A stretch of 64,000 nucleotides of DNA from Lumnitzera littorea (lineage: Eukaryota > Streptophyta > Magnoliopsida > Myrtales > Combretaceae). Below the pieces are notes generated by a model. That model ran no database searches. It was not told the origin of the DNA and saw nothing but the letters and a program-made list of their open reading frames with translations. How positions within the stretch are numbered: position 1 is the first letter of the stretch; each line of letters opens with the position of its first letter. Shown here piece after piece: positions 44,985-56,755 of this stretch. The stretch is from positions 82,843,139 to 82,907,138 of the forward strand of contig JAMXBB010000004.1 in assembly GCA_024138015.1 (NCBI GenBank). Reading direction: 5' to 3'. A program made the translations under genes and the position numbers.

Positions 44985-47900
44985 AAAAATATATTAATAT
45001 AGTGAAATGAACCTTAATTTTTGGAAATGAGCCATGAAATGGTAAAACAATGCAAATGTGGTGAAATGAACCTTTTATCAATAAAACAAACTTTAAAATG
45101 GTGAAATAGTAAAACTCGTCATAATGGTGAGAGAATGTTATTATTGTTATTATTATTATTTTGGCAAAATAAGCTTTAGTTTTCACGAAAATAAGCATAA
45201 AGATGGAGATAACGGTATTATTATGGTAAAATGAGCCTTAGTTCAAAAAATTAAATATTTATATAATGAAACAATAAACCCTTTGTCTATGGTGAAAAAA
45301 GTTAATAGTTTAGTAAATTAAGTCTTATTTTGAGAAACAAGCCTTCAAATTAGGAAGATGGAATTATCATAGTGAAATGAGTTATGCTTTAAGGAAATAG
45401 GTCTTGAAATAATGAAAGTAGTATTAGTTTGGTGGAATGATCCTTAATTTAAGGAAATGGACTTTAAAATAGTAAAAACCCTTCTTATGGTGAAATAGGT
45501 CTTATGGTGGCATGGTGAAATAGGTTTTGCTATAGTATGGTGAAATGAGTCTTATTTTGAGGATGTGAATCTTAAAATGGTGAAAATAGTGTTAGTATAG
45601 TGAAATGAACCTTCTTTTAATAAAATATGCCTTGAAATAGTGGAATTATAGAAGCCCTCCATATGGTGAAAAAGGTATTGGTATTGTGAAATGAGTTTTA
45701 GAGAAAATGAGTCTTAAAAAGGTGAATAAGATTGTTAATATAGGGAAATAAGCCTTGCACCCAAGAAATGAGCCTTAAATTGTGAAATAGTAAAAACCTC
45801 TCATATGGTAAAAATATTATTTGCAAAGTGAAATGAGGAATTGAGCCTTCATATGATGCAACAATAAAATCACTCCTTATTGTGAAAAGGGTGGTAATAT
45901 AGTAAAAACCTTACATGTTGAAAGAAAAATCTTCAAATTATGAACGCAAGATTAGTATAGTGAAATAAGTATTAATTTGAGGAAATAAGTCATAAATTTG
46001 TGATAATATGTTATTGTGATGAAAGAAGCTTTTCTTCAAGGGAATGAGCATTAAAATGGAGAAAATGGTATAAGTATAGTCAAACATGCTTGAATTGAAG
46101 AAAATGGGCTATAAAATGGTCAAATAATAAAAGCTCTACCTTTGATGAAAAAGGTGTAAGTATGGTGAAATGTCTTAGTTATTTTTTTTTATACATTGAA
46201 AAAAAATATATAATTAACACATGTTACAAAAGTCTAATTCCATGTTAGATTATATAATTTTCTAAAGCCCATTAAAGAATCAATTAATCTTACTAATGTG
46301 TACAATTTTCATCAAAACTTCTAAATACGAGTAATGCATTTTCGAGTTTATTAAATTAAACTTCTACTTACATGCATGATCCATTTTGTTTGTTTTTTGT
46401 TTTCTCCTTCATGTTTTATTAAATAATAGTAGACGCTCATTTATGTTGCACATGCACAAAATAAAATCAACGATTCAATGAAGTTTAAAACATAGAAGAA
46501 AATTGGTTTACCTAAAGAAGAAAGGACAACAAAGACATCAAAGTATAGCTCCTCATTTCAATATTATAGATATAATAGATATAGATATTGATTTAATATA
46601 GATTTAAATGTTGAGAAAGTATGGAATTGATTTAATATTCCTTTTTGCTAAATAAAAATAACTAATATATTAGTAAATGCAATGTACATAGTTATGGTAA
46701 ATACTTACTAGTGAAAGCTCTCTTATGGTGGAACTCCTATAATGAAAATAAAGATAGCCTAATGAATACTAAAAGGAGATGTTAGTACAGTGAAAATCAT
46801 TATTAGTGCAGTGAAATAAGTCTTGCATTAAGAAAATGAGTCTTGTAATGGTGAAACAATTAAAACTGTCCTTATCACAAAAAAGGTGTTTGTGTGGTGA
46901 AATAAACCTTATAGTAAGGATTTAAGCCTTCATATAGTAAAATAGCAAAATCCTTTCCTATAATGAAAATGATGATAGTATGGTGAAACAAGTAGTACTT
47001 ATTAGAAATAAGCTCTAATATTACGAAAATGATGGTAGTATGGTGAAATAACCCATATTTTGAGGAAATAAGCTATAAATTGGTGAAAATGTGTTTTTGT
47101 GGTGAAATAAGCTTTTTTTTAAGGAAATGAGCATTAAAATGCTAAATAAACCTTAATTGAAGGAAATATGTCATGAAATAGTGAAATAATGAAAGCCTTA
47201 TCCTTGGTGAAAAAAAGCATCAAGGATGGTGAAATGAGCCTTATATAGAGGAAATGGGTTTTCAAATTCTAAAGTTAATTGTTAATATGGTGAAACAATT
47301 ATGGCATTGAGGAAATGGTGATAATTTGGTGAGATAAACTTTGCCTTAAAGAAATGAGTTATAAAATGGTGAAAGTGGTGTTGATATAGTGAAAAAAATA
47401 TATTGATATAGTGAATTAAACTTTACTTCAAAAAAATAAGCTTACAAATAAGATAATGATATTAATACAATAAAATGAGCTATACTTCAATGAACTAAGC
47501 CTTCATATGGCAAAATAATCCTTATAATAAAGAGGGTGATGGTATAGTGATTATGGTCTTATTTCAAAAAAATTGGCCTTTAAATGGCGAAAACGGCATT
47601 ACTATGGTGAAACAACCCAAGCTTTAAGGATATGAGCATTGAATATTGAAAACAATATTTTTTTAATGCAATGACCATAGATTTAAAGAAATAAGTTTTT
47701 CAATGATCCTCAAAACTGATCCATTTCACCATATTAGACATATTTTAACCATTAAGAGGCTAGTTATCACCATTTTAAGGGTCATTTACTAAATGGATAG
47801 CTCATTTCACCATAAAAATATTGGTTTTACCATTAGAATGCACATTACTTTAAAAGAAGGCTCATTTCACTAAAGTAGTCGCATTTTGACCATTTAGAGG

Positions 47901-50900
47901 TTTATTCCCTTAAAGTAAACCTTATTTCACAAAAATAATATAGGTTTTACCATTTGATGGCTCATTTTACCATACAAATATCATTTTCATCATTTCAACT
48001 CTCATTTCCTCAAAACAAGGCTAATTTTACCATGCTAATCAAATTTTCATCATTTGAAGGTAAGTAAGCGTTATTTCGTCAAACTAATATAGTTTCATTA
48101 ATTGAAGGCTCATTTCCTTATAGAAGGGTCAATTCATCAAGCTAATGTCAATTTCATTGTGTCAATACTCATTTCCTCAAATTAAGACTTGTTTTACCAT
48201 TATAGGTGCATTTTCACTGTTCAAAGGCTTATTTCATCATATCATTATAATTTTCACAATTTCAAGCCTATTTTTCCAATAGATGGCTTATTTCTCCACA
48301 ATAATGTTAATTTGACTATTTCAATGCTTGCTTCCTTAAAACAAAGTTTATTTAAACATATTAGATACATTTTCATCATTTAGAAAGTTATGTTATCACA
48401 GTAATACGGTTTTCACCGTTTTATGGGTCTTTTCCCCAATGGATAGGTCATTTCATCACAATAACGTTAATTTCATCATTTCAATTCTCGTTTTCTTGAA
48501 ACATAGTTCATTTATAGAATGAAACGACAAAGCTTTTATCTATGGTGAAAATAGTGAAGGTTTAGTAAAACAAATCTTATTGTAAGGAAATAAGCATTGA
48601 AATGGTGAAAAAGGAAATAATGTTATGAATTGCATGAAGGCTTGAGGAAGTAAGTGATGAAATAGTGAAAATAGTATTAGTTTGGTGAAGTGATCCTTAT
48701 TTTAAGGATATGGGCTTTGATATAAGGAAAGCCCTTCTTATGGTGAAATAATTCTTATTTTGAAGATATAAGCCTTAAAATGATGAAAATGATGTGACTG
48801 TAATGAAATTGCCTTATTTCAATGAAATGTGCCTTAAATTAGTAGGACTATATAATCCCTTTCTATGGTTAAAAAGGTGTTGGTTTAGTGAAATGAATCT
48901 TACTTGGAGAGAAACAGTCTTGAGAAGGTAAACAAGGTTGTTAGTATAGTGAAGTAAGCCTTATATAGAGGAAATGAGCTTTAAATTGGTAAAAGAGTAA
49001 AAACTGCCCCTATAGTAAGAATAATGTTCGTATAGTGAAAAAAACATTCTATCAAGGAATTGAACCTTCATATAGCGAAATTGTACAAACAACCCTTATG
49101 GTGAAAAGCACAATAGTATAGTGAAATAAACCTTACTTATTATAAAAAAATCTTCAAAATGTGAAAACGACATTAATAGGGTGAAATAAATCTTACTTTA
49201 AGGAAATAAGTTATAAAATGGTGAAAATATGTTATTACGATGAAATAAGCCTTGATTTAAGGGAATAAGTAATGAAATTGTGAAAGCAATGTTGGAGTCA
49301 TCAAATAAACCTTAATTGAATGAAATTGGCTATGAAATGGTATATCTTTAGTGGAGAAGATGCAAGTATGGTGAAATAAACCTTATATAGAGATACTGAG
49401 TCATCAAATGGTGAAAGCAATTGTTAGTATGGTGAAACCAATTGTTAATATGGTAAAATAAATCTTACATCAAGGAAATAAGTCTTGAAATGGTGAAAAT
49501 AGTAATAATTTGGTGAAACCAACCTTGATTTGAAGGAAATGAGCTAAAAAATGGAGAAAATGATACCAACATGGTGAAAAAACGTATTTCTATAGTGAAA
49601 TAAGTTTTTCCTAGAGGAAATAAACTTAGAAATGACGATAATTTTATTAATATGGTGAAATGAGTTATAATTCAAAGAATTGAGCTTTCATATGGTGAAA
49701 TAGTAAAATCCGTCCCTATAGGGAACAGGTTAACGCTATGGTGATTTTGGCTATATTTTAGGGAATTCAACCTTCAAATGGTGAAAATAACAATAATATA
49801 GTAAAATAAGCTAAGGTTTTGGGAAATAAGCTTTATGGTGAAAATGGAAGTAGTATGGTAAAATGATTATTACTTTAAGGATATGAAATTTGAAATGGTG
49901 AAAATTGTGCAATTGTAATGAAAGAAGCCTTATTTTAATGAAATATGCTTGTAATAGTACAACTATAAAACTCCTCCCTATGTTGAAAAAAGTGTTAATT
50001 TGGTGAAATGAGTCTTATGTAGAGAAAATAAGTCTTGAGAAAGTTAACAAGGTTATTAATGTGGTGAAAACAACATTACTATGGTAAAACAATGCAAAGT
50101 TTATCAAAATGAGCTTTGAATGGTCAAGATGGTGTTTGTTTGATGAAGTAATACTAGATATAAGGAAATAGGCCTCTAGTTGATCCTTAAAATAGGGCTC
50201 ATTTCACTATAGTAAATGCATTTTTATTATTAAGAGACAGATTTTCACTATTTTAAAGGTAATTTCCTTAATGCATGGCTCATTTCATCATAAAGGCATT
50301 AATTTCATCATTTCAACACTCATACTTCAAATTAAGATTTATTTCTATAGCAGTCGCATATTGACTAAATAGAGGCTTATTTCTTCAAAGTAAGTCTTAC
50401 TTCACCAAAATAATGTAGCTTTCACTATTTGAAGGTTTATTTCTTTAATGAAAAACTCATTTCAACATAAAAAATGCCAATTTCTCCATTTCAACCTTCA
50501 AATAATGAAAACAAGGGTAATTTCATCATAATAATCACATTTTCATTATTCAGAGGCTAATTTATTTAAAGTAGGCATTATTTCTCCAATATAATGTGGT
50601 TTTCATCACCTAAAGGGTCATTTCTCCTATGGAAGGCTAATTTTACCATGCTAATATTGGTTTGACCATATCAATAGTTATTTCCTCAAATCAAGGCACA
50701 TTTTCATCATTGAAGGGTTTATTTTCTCGAAGTAAGCCTTATTTTACCATACTATTAAAATTTTTATCATTTCAAGCTTTTTTGTATAATAGATGGTTCA
50801 TTTTACTATAGTAGCACTAATGTTACCATTTCAATGCTTGTTTTCTTAAAATATTTTTCACTTCACCATATTAGACACATTTTCACCATTCAAAGGCTTA

Positions 50901-50920
50901 TTTCACCACAATAATTTTTA
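44985..50920. repeat. Large fold-back built from degenerate ~60-bp tandem repeats, two inverted pairs in tandem
   Basis: Blocks: plus units 44,985-46,165 and 46,691-47,705; inverted units 47,706-48,515; plus units 48,516-50,178; inverted units 50,179-50,920. Plus units read like ATGGTGAAATGAGCCTTA, then AAGGAAATGAGCC, then TTGAAATGGTGAAAAT. A longer subtype adds AAAGCCCTCCCTATGGTGAA. Inverted units read GGCTCATTTCACCATA and AGGCTCATTTCCTTAA. Both plus-to-inverted junctions share a GATCCTCAAAACTGATCC / GATCCTTAAAATAGGGCTC turn, so the whole pair looks duplicated. No protein is supported; frames in it are chance. Confidence 0.85.
46166..46690. other. Unique interruption in the fold-back array
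   Basis: AT-rich, non-repeat sequence with none of the GTGAAATGA units. Units stop near 46,165 (GTGAAATGTCTTAG) and resume near 46,700. It may be an insertion; no clear ends or duplication were found. Confidence 0.5.
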
Positions 50921-51630
50921 TAAATAAGAAAGCAACTTCAAATCTAGCAGAGTTTTCTATATGCCATCCATAAAATTCCAAATCTATTATAATTTTTATA
51001 TAGTCATTTTACCCATTTATTATAATTGAGTGTTTTTTAGTAATTTCTATATTATGCATATTTCTTTTTTGCTTAATAAAAATTTATTGATCAAATTTAT
51101 CTTACCATTCAAAATCACATTAGATTCATTATTAATGTTTAATAAACGCCATTACCATCATGTATTTATATGGAACATTCATTTAATGCCAATTTTCTTT
51201 TCCAATCAATGTTTTTTACCAAAGAATTGTTATTTTATACAAATATTTCAAATCTAAAATATTGAGTGAATAATATCTTTATATATATATGTTAAAGGGT
51301 TTGGTTAATTTAGATTCACAATAGATATTGATGATGACTGAAATATTAACTGTTTAATTTGAGTATACATATCGTATCGTAAATGTATTGTTCACTAGTT
51401 TTTATTAGGCTACAAAATGTTTCATCTATTGTTACATCCTTATAAAAAATAAAAATATTAGGTAAATTTCAGTAAGTCCTCAAAACTATTTAGCTTTGTC
51501 AATCACTAATATTCCAATTAATTATTAGTGTAGATAGACAATATTTAATACACTTACATTCTAAAATAGTACACAATCCATAAGATTTTATCCCATGATC
51601 AATGTATTATTATTATTATTATTACTATTA
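50921..51630. other. Gene-free AT-rich stretch
   Basis: No gene. The 51,030-51,257 open frame is AT-driven with no recognisable features. An ATT run precedes the next repeat. Confidence 0.4.
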
Positions 51631-52880
51631 TTAAGCTACTAATTATTACTAGTACCAACATTAGTTTATTATTTTCTCTGTATTGTTAAAAAAAAATATT
51701 TGTACAATTATATATATAATTTATCTCAGTAGTTTGTTGATTGGAAATCAATTAAAAGTAAAATATCTATATTATTTGGTTTTGAACATATTGGAAATGT
51801 AAATTATGTAATTTTTAACTTTTCATAGTACTTTTTATTTCATTGTGGCATTTCTCCTTTTTTTCTTTTGTTTTGTTTATGCATTGTGTGGGAGTTTTAG
51901 ATATACAAATAATTTTGTTATTTTTACACATATTCGAATTCATTACAGTGATTTAAACTTTATTTTATTAATCAAGATATATCAAACAAATTTTTTACAT
52001 ACTAATTTGCTTTTATCTCAATTTAATTTAGATCTATCGTTAAGTCATGGATTGAAAAAGAATTTGGCTTTATTATTTTTTCCTATTATTAAGTCACTAA
52101 TTATTAATCATATCCATTAGTTTATTATTTTTTCTAAGTTGTTACAAAAGTATTGCTATATTTGTACTTATTATTTATCTCATTAGTTTAGTGATTAGAA
52201 ATTAATTATAAGCAAAATTTTTGTGTTGTTTGGATCTTAACATACTACAACTATACATTTTCTAATTATGACCTTTTTGCACTAATTGTTTTTTCAATGT
52301 GAAGTTTTTCCTTCTTCTTTTTTTTTTAATTTCATTTGCATATTGTGTGACAATTTTATAATTTTCAAATCAATCCAAATTTATGAGAGTAATATAAATT
52401 TTATTTTATTAATCAAGGTATATCTAATAGAAAATTCAGCAAATCTTATACAAACTAATTAACTTTTATGTCAATTTAATTTACATTTGTACTTAATTCA
52501 TGGATTTAGTTGCTAAAGAGATTAACATAAAGATAGCATGAATCAGATGAAGAAGAAGAAGAATTGGGCTTCATCACTAGATCAATGTTGCACTATTATT
52601 TTCATCTTTTATTATTAAGCCACTAATTATTAATCATCTCCACCTTTGTTTAATATTTTATCAATTTTGTTAAAAAATATTACTATATTTGTACATATTG
52701 TTTATTTTATTACATTATTAATTGGAAATTAATTACAAACAAAATTTTTGTGTTGTTCAGTTTTTTACATACTACAACCATATATTTTATAATTATAAAC
52801 TTTTTGCACTAATTTTTTTTTTGTTGTGGAGTTTTTTTTTTTTCTTTTTTTAATTTCATTCACACATTATGTGAGAGTTG
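51631..52880. repeat. Tandem repeat, unit about 0.46-0.53 kb, two copies plus a half
   Basis: Copies start TTAAGCTACTAATTATTA at 51,631, TTAAGTCACTAATTATTAAT at 52,089 and TTAAGCCACTAATTATTAAT at 52,614. Shared landmarks in order: TTTGTAC, GGAAAT(C/T)AATTA, CATACTACAACTATA-like, TTTTTGCACTAATT, TTTATTTTATTAATCAAG, and an AAATT.ACATACTAATT stretch. Copy 3 stops after the GTGAGAGTTGATATG word at about 52,880. Copy 2 is longer because it has extra sequence with GAAGAAGAAGAA near 52,550. It is not coding (the 91-codon frame at 51,845 lies within copy 1 and does not persist in copy 2). Confidence 0.8.
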
Positions 52881-55800
52881 ATATGCTAAGAAGACCATCA
52901 TTAAATCGTAGAGAACATAATAAGGGCTTTACATAGTTCTCATTCCTTCGTTCATTTGCTACTGAAAACCTAAGCTATTCTAGCATTATTTGACTATATC
53001 AAAAATTAAAAAGTAGAAATATTATCTTTAATGCAAATTGATGGGTAAAAGTACCCCTATATATATCCTATATTGTCTAATAATGTGTCACATTAGCCTA
53101 AAAAATTTTGAAATTTTATAATTATACTATCATTATGTATATTCAAGTCTTATTGAAATTGAATTTTTTTTTAATGATAAAGTTAAAAGCTAGTAGCTTT
53201 ACATAACGTTTTGATAATTCATAACTAAGAAATATCAATCTGAAAAAGGGGGGAAAGCATAAATTTTTTCTAGCCAATATTGAATAAATAGGTTACAAAA
53301 CGATGGATGATGGAAGGTATCAAATGGATGTTGCACCAAATCCAATTTTTTGGCAACAAATAAATTAAATTTTATAGAAATTTTGGAATTTAGAGTGAGT
53401 TAGATTCATTAAAATCTAAATCCTATCATAATTTAAATAGATAACAGGATTAAATTAACTCACCAAATGAAAATTATTAAATAGGTATAACATTACATCC
53501 AATTTTCTTAATAGGAATAGCTTTTTTTTTTTTGCCCAAGAACTTGATAAGAATAGTTGAATGTCATAAAAAGTCACAACTTTCTAATGATTCAATGAAG
53601 AAAGTCAACCAAGTTTGATGATTTCAAAAGTGTGATCATAGATGAAAAGAAGGAAAAAAAGAAAAAGAAAAAGAAAAAGCTTAAAGGATGAGGGAAAATG
53701 AGAAACTTATTGATAATGAAAAAATTGTCAAGACATTGGATGGCAAGAGAGTAGATGGGTAGTGAGCTAGAAGATGAACAACAACATATAATGGACCAAG
53801 ATAGAAGATCTTAAAAAGAACAAAAAAAAAAAAAATACAAAATTGAAGATATTTTACCAATAAAACAGGTGATAGATTAATTGAAATAATAAAATTAAAT
53901 GGTTGTGATCTATCCTAAAAAAATGAGCAATTGAAAGTTGAATGGGACCAATCTCATCATTATAATGGACGGGATTATAGAAGTCCTTATGTTTTTAAGG
54001 TTAGCATAGTTTAGATTCAATAGCAACAAAGTAGGATAAGTCAATCAACATAAAATGAATGATATAGCAAGTTGAATGGAGATTGTCTCAAAGTTAAAAC
54101 TTATTTTCTTGGAAATAGATTCTCTTTATTTAATTTTCCTCAATTTCTCTCAATTTACTCCTTTATGATACTACCAAATATAATTGACGGTGGAGATTGA
54201 AAAAAAAAAAAGATATCATAATACATTATATGATATTTCAAAAATCAATACAACCTCAATCATTGGTTTATAAGTAAAAAAAAGAAAAAAAAAATTGAGC
54301 AAAAGTAGATAAAGAGGATCCAAATCTTACATTAATCCTAAGCAATGCGATTCAATTGGGGAAACTTAAACAATGATTCTTGAAGTCAAACCAAATTGCA
54401 TTTTGTTTTTCAATGCTTGGCTTGGATTTTAGGGCAATTCAATAAACATCCATAGTTCTAGTCCATTGATAGGCAATCCACAAGTATAATTTACTTGTCT
54501 CAAATCGAAAAAATATTTAATAATATTAATGTATTATGTAAATCGATAAATAATTTGAAAATGTATCAACGATATTTAAATACGTGATAATGAAAGTATA
54601 TGCTTTTTTTAAAAAAAATACCAACAATGCTTTTACATATTAAAATTTTATTGATATTTATATAGAATTTATTAATCTACGTAACATATTAATATTATTA
54701 AAACTTTTCTTTCTCCAATCATACTCTTACAGTCTTACTCCTGCTATTATTGATGGGATTCACGCCCAACTGATCTAACTAGTCCAATTACCAAAGCCTA
54801 ATCTAAAGGACTGCCCATCTTGATTTATATGAAACTTACTCACACGGCATAATTTTCTCAGTAAAAATTAAAGGGAAAAAAAGTTTCGATTTGAGATCGA
54901 TTCACTTACTGAGTCATTTTATCCAAACATAGCTACGAGGAAATTGAATGAATTAGTACCCTAAAGCAACGGGTGGCTACTAAGCCATTTTGATCGAACG
55001 AGGCCTCTGAGTCATTTAAACAAAGGGGTCTAGATGCAAGTTTGAAGCCCTTAGTCAAATTAATAGAATGGACCTGTAATGAAATCAAGTACATTCACAT
55101 AATTGTAATGAAATGACTAGGCATTCAAACAAAGCTGTTATTTACAATCTGAGTGAGAAAGCTTTGTAACTTTCATTTAGCCGTGGTTAGTAGAGTAGAG
55201 TAACTTTATGATATAGGATTTTTTAACACCGTACAATTCTGTGTTAATATATCATTCTGATCTTAATTAACAACAATATGGTCCAATATATACACACTCT
55301 ACAACCCACAGCATCGAGCCATGACCTATCTGTGAGACCTTGTAAAATTTACAGTTGAGATTTAGCATTTAGACATTTATGGGGTTTTCATAAAGGGGCT
55401 GACAGTCTAAGCATGGGATTTGTGACAAAATCATAAAAATTTGTTGAAGTCACCCATGAGCATAGATTTGGGAAATAGAATAATATAACAATAAATTTGT
55501 TTAAAAAAAAAATTAAAAAGAGCATGCTAATAGAACATATTATTCGTTGTTTATAAAAAACATGGAATTCAAGTTTTAAATTTAACGTGATCTTGAAAAT
55601 AATAATGACAATAACAATAGATTAATTAATTAATGGAGTGTTAAAGCTTAACGATATAACAAGGAATAATATTAAAAAATAATGTGTATTCACTAAACAT
55701 ACATAATATGTCAAATATACACACGTGACTATCATGGACTTAAAATATATGAAAATTTATATCTTAATCCAATTAACTAACTGATAAGTATGTCCATATT

Positions 55801-55962
55801 CATTGAATTTACCATGGCATGGGACGTGGCCAACATGCAAGATTTTAGGATGAGTGACTAATTTTGCGGCGGAGCGGATGTTCATAAGATATATTATGAT
55901 TTATGAAGTGGACATTTGGCTAAAGATAGTTCTTTTCCTTGCTCATTAAGTGACTTCCACTC
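52881..55962. other. Gene-free AT-rich stretch
   Basis: No gene or clear repeat was recognised. A/T runs and short direct repeats only. The last 150 bases before 55,963 contain ACGTGGC (55,825-55,831), an ABRE/G-box-like core, possibly part of the promoter of the small gene that follows. Confidence 0.35.
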
Positions 55963-55970
55963 TATATAAA
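55963..55970 (+). promoter_or_regulatory. TATA box upstream of a candidate small gene
   Basis: TATATAAA preceded by CCACTC, about 92 bp upstream of the ATG at 56,062. The leader between them is A-rich without an upstream ATG in a strong context. An ACGTGGC core lies about 135 bp further upstream. Confidence 0.5.
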
Positions 55971-56061
55971 CTTCTAGGTTATATTAAAATAAGGTTACAC
56001 GCTTTAAGTCTTAACAAAAAACAAACGAAGGAGAAAAGGTAGGAAATTTAAGAAAAAAACA

Positions 56062-56755
56062 ATGAAAATGAAGACAATCGGTCGAAGTCTGGTCGCAATT
56101 ATTTCTTCGAGCATACACGAAGCTGTTGCTGCATACGTCATAAATCGAAGCAACTTCACTAGTGAGTCTTATCTTATCTTTTATATTTTCGCATAGTAAT
56201 TTTGCTTCTACAATTTAATTTATAATTTGGAAGCTATATCTTTAGTGTTATACTGCCTCGATGATTTGAAGAAAAAATAAAATAAAATAAAATAAAGGGG
56301 ATCTTCTTTCAACTTTCTATACTTGTGGGAATATGTTTAAAACCTTTATTGCAATGAAGAAAATATTTTCATTTTTTTGTGAAAGTGCATGGTAATTTCT
56401 CCATTCGATCAATCAATTGCTCCTCTTGAAGGAAATATTTAATTTGAAGGATAATGCAATTAATATCAGACACACAATTTCCTAGTTGTTTCCATGAAGT
56501 TAATTAAGGAAGTTTATTTACTTTTATTGTACAGGCAGTAAAAACAAAAAGAAAAAAAAAAGTATTAGAAGAATTTCCATTTTGATATCACAATTTCTTG
56601 GAATAATATTTGATATGTCGATATGGTAAGTTTGTCGACGCTATTAGTTATGTATGTTAAATGCCCTATCGTGTATTGCTTTATTATTGTCTATTTATTG
56701 TAGGTTTAAAAGGAACGTTATAACAATTATGGACATAGTAGTACACCTTTACTGA
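56062..56755 (+). CDS. Candidate three-exon small gene, 80 residues, unknown function
   Basis: Model: exon 1 56,062-56,161 (donor GTGAGT), exon 2 56,535-56,625 (acceptor TTTATTGTACAG, donor GTAAGT), exon 3 56,704-56,755 (acceptor TTTATTGTAG, stop TGA). CDS lengths 100+91+52 = 243 nt. Phases match at both junctions and no stop occurs. The product starts MKMKTIGRSLVAIISSSI, continues HEAVAAYVINRSNFTS, has a lysine-rich run after the first junction (KNKKKKKSIRR), then hydrophobic ISILISQFLGIIF, and ends DIVVHLY. The N-terminus could be a signal peptide (residues 1-24). I recognise no family. In DNA this AT-rich, a 30-codon open exon 2 with fitting splice sites can arise by chance, so this is moderate evidence. 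Without splicing, exon 1 runs to a TAG at 56,194 (44 codons). Confidence 0.35.

Noticed and set aside
51845..52120. 91-codon plus-strand frame with hydrophobic content
   Set aside because: It lies in a tandem repeat, and the second copy lacks the frame.
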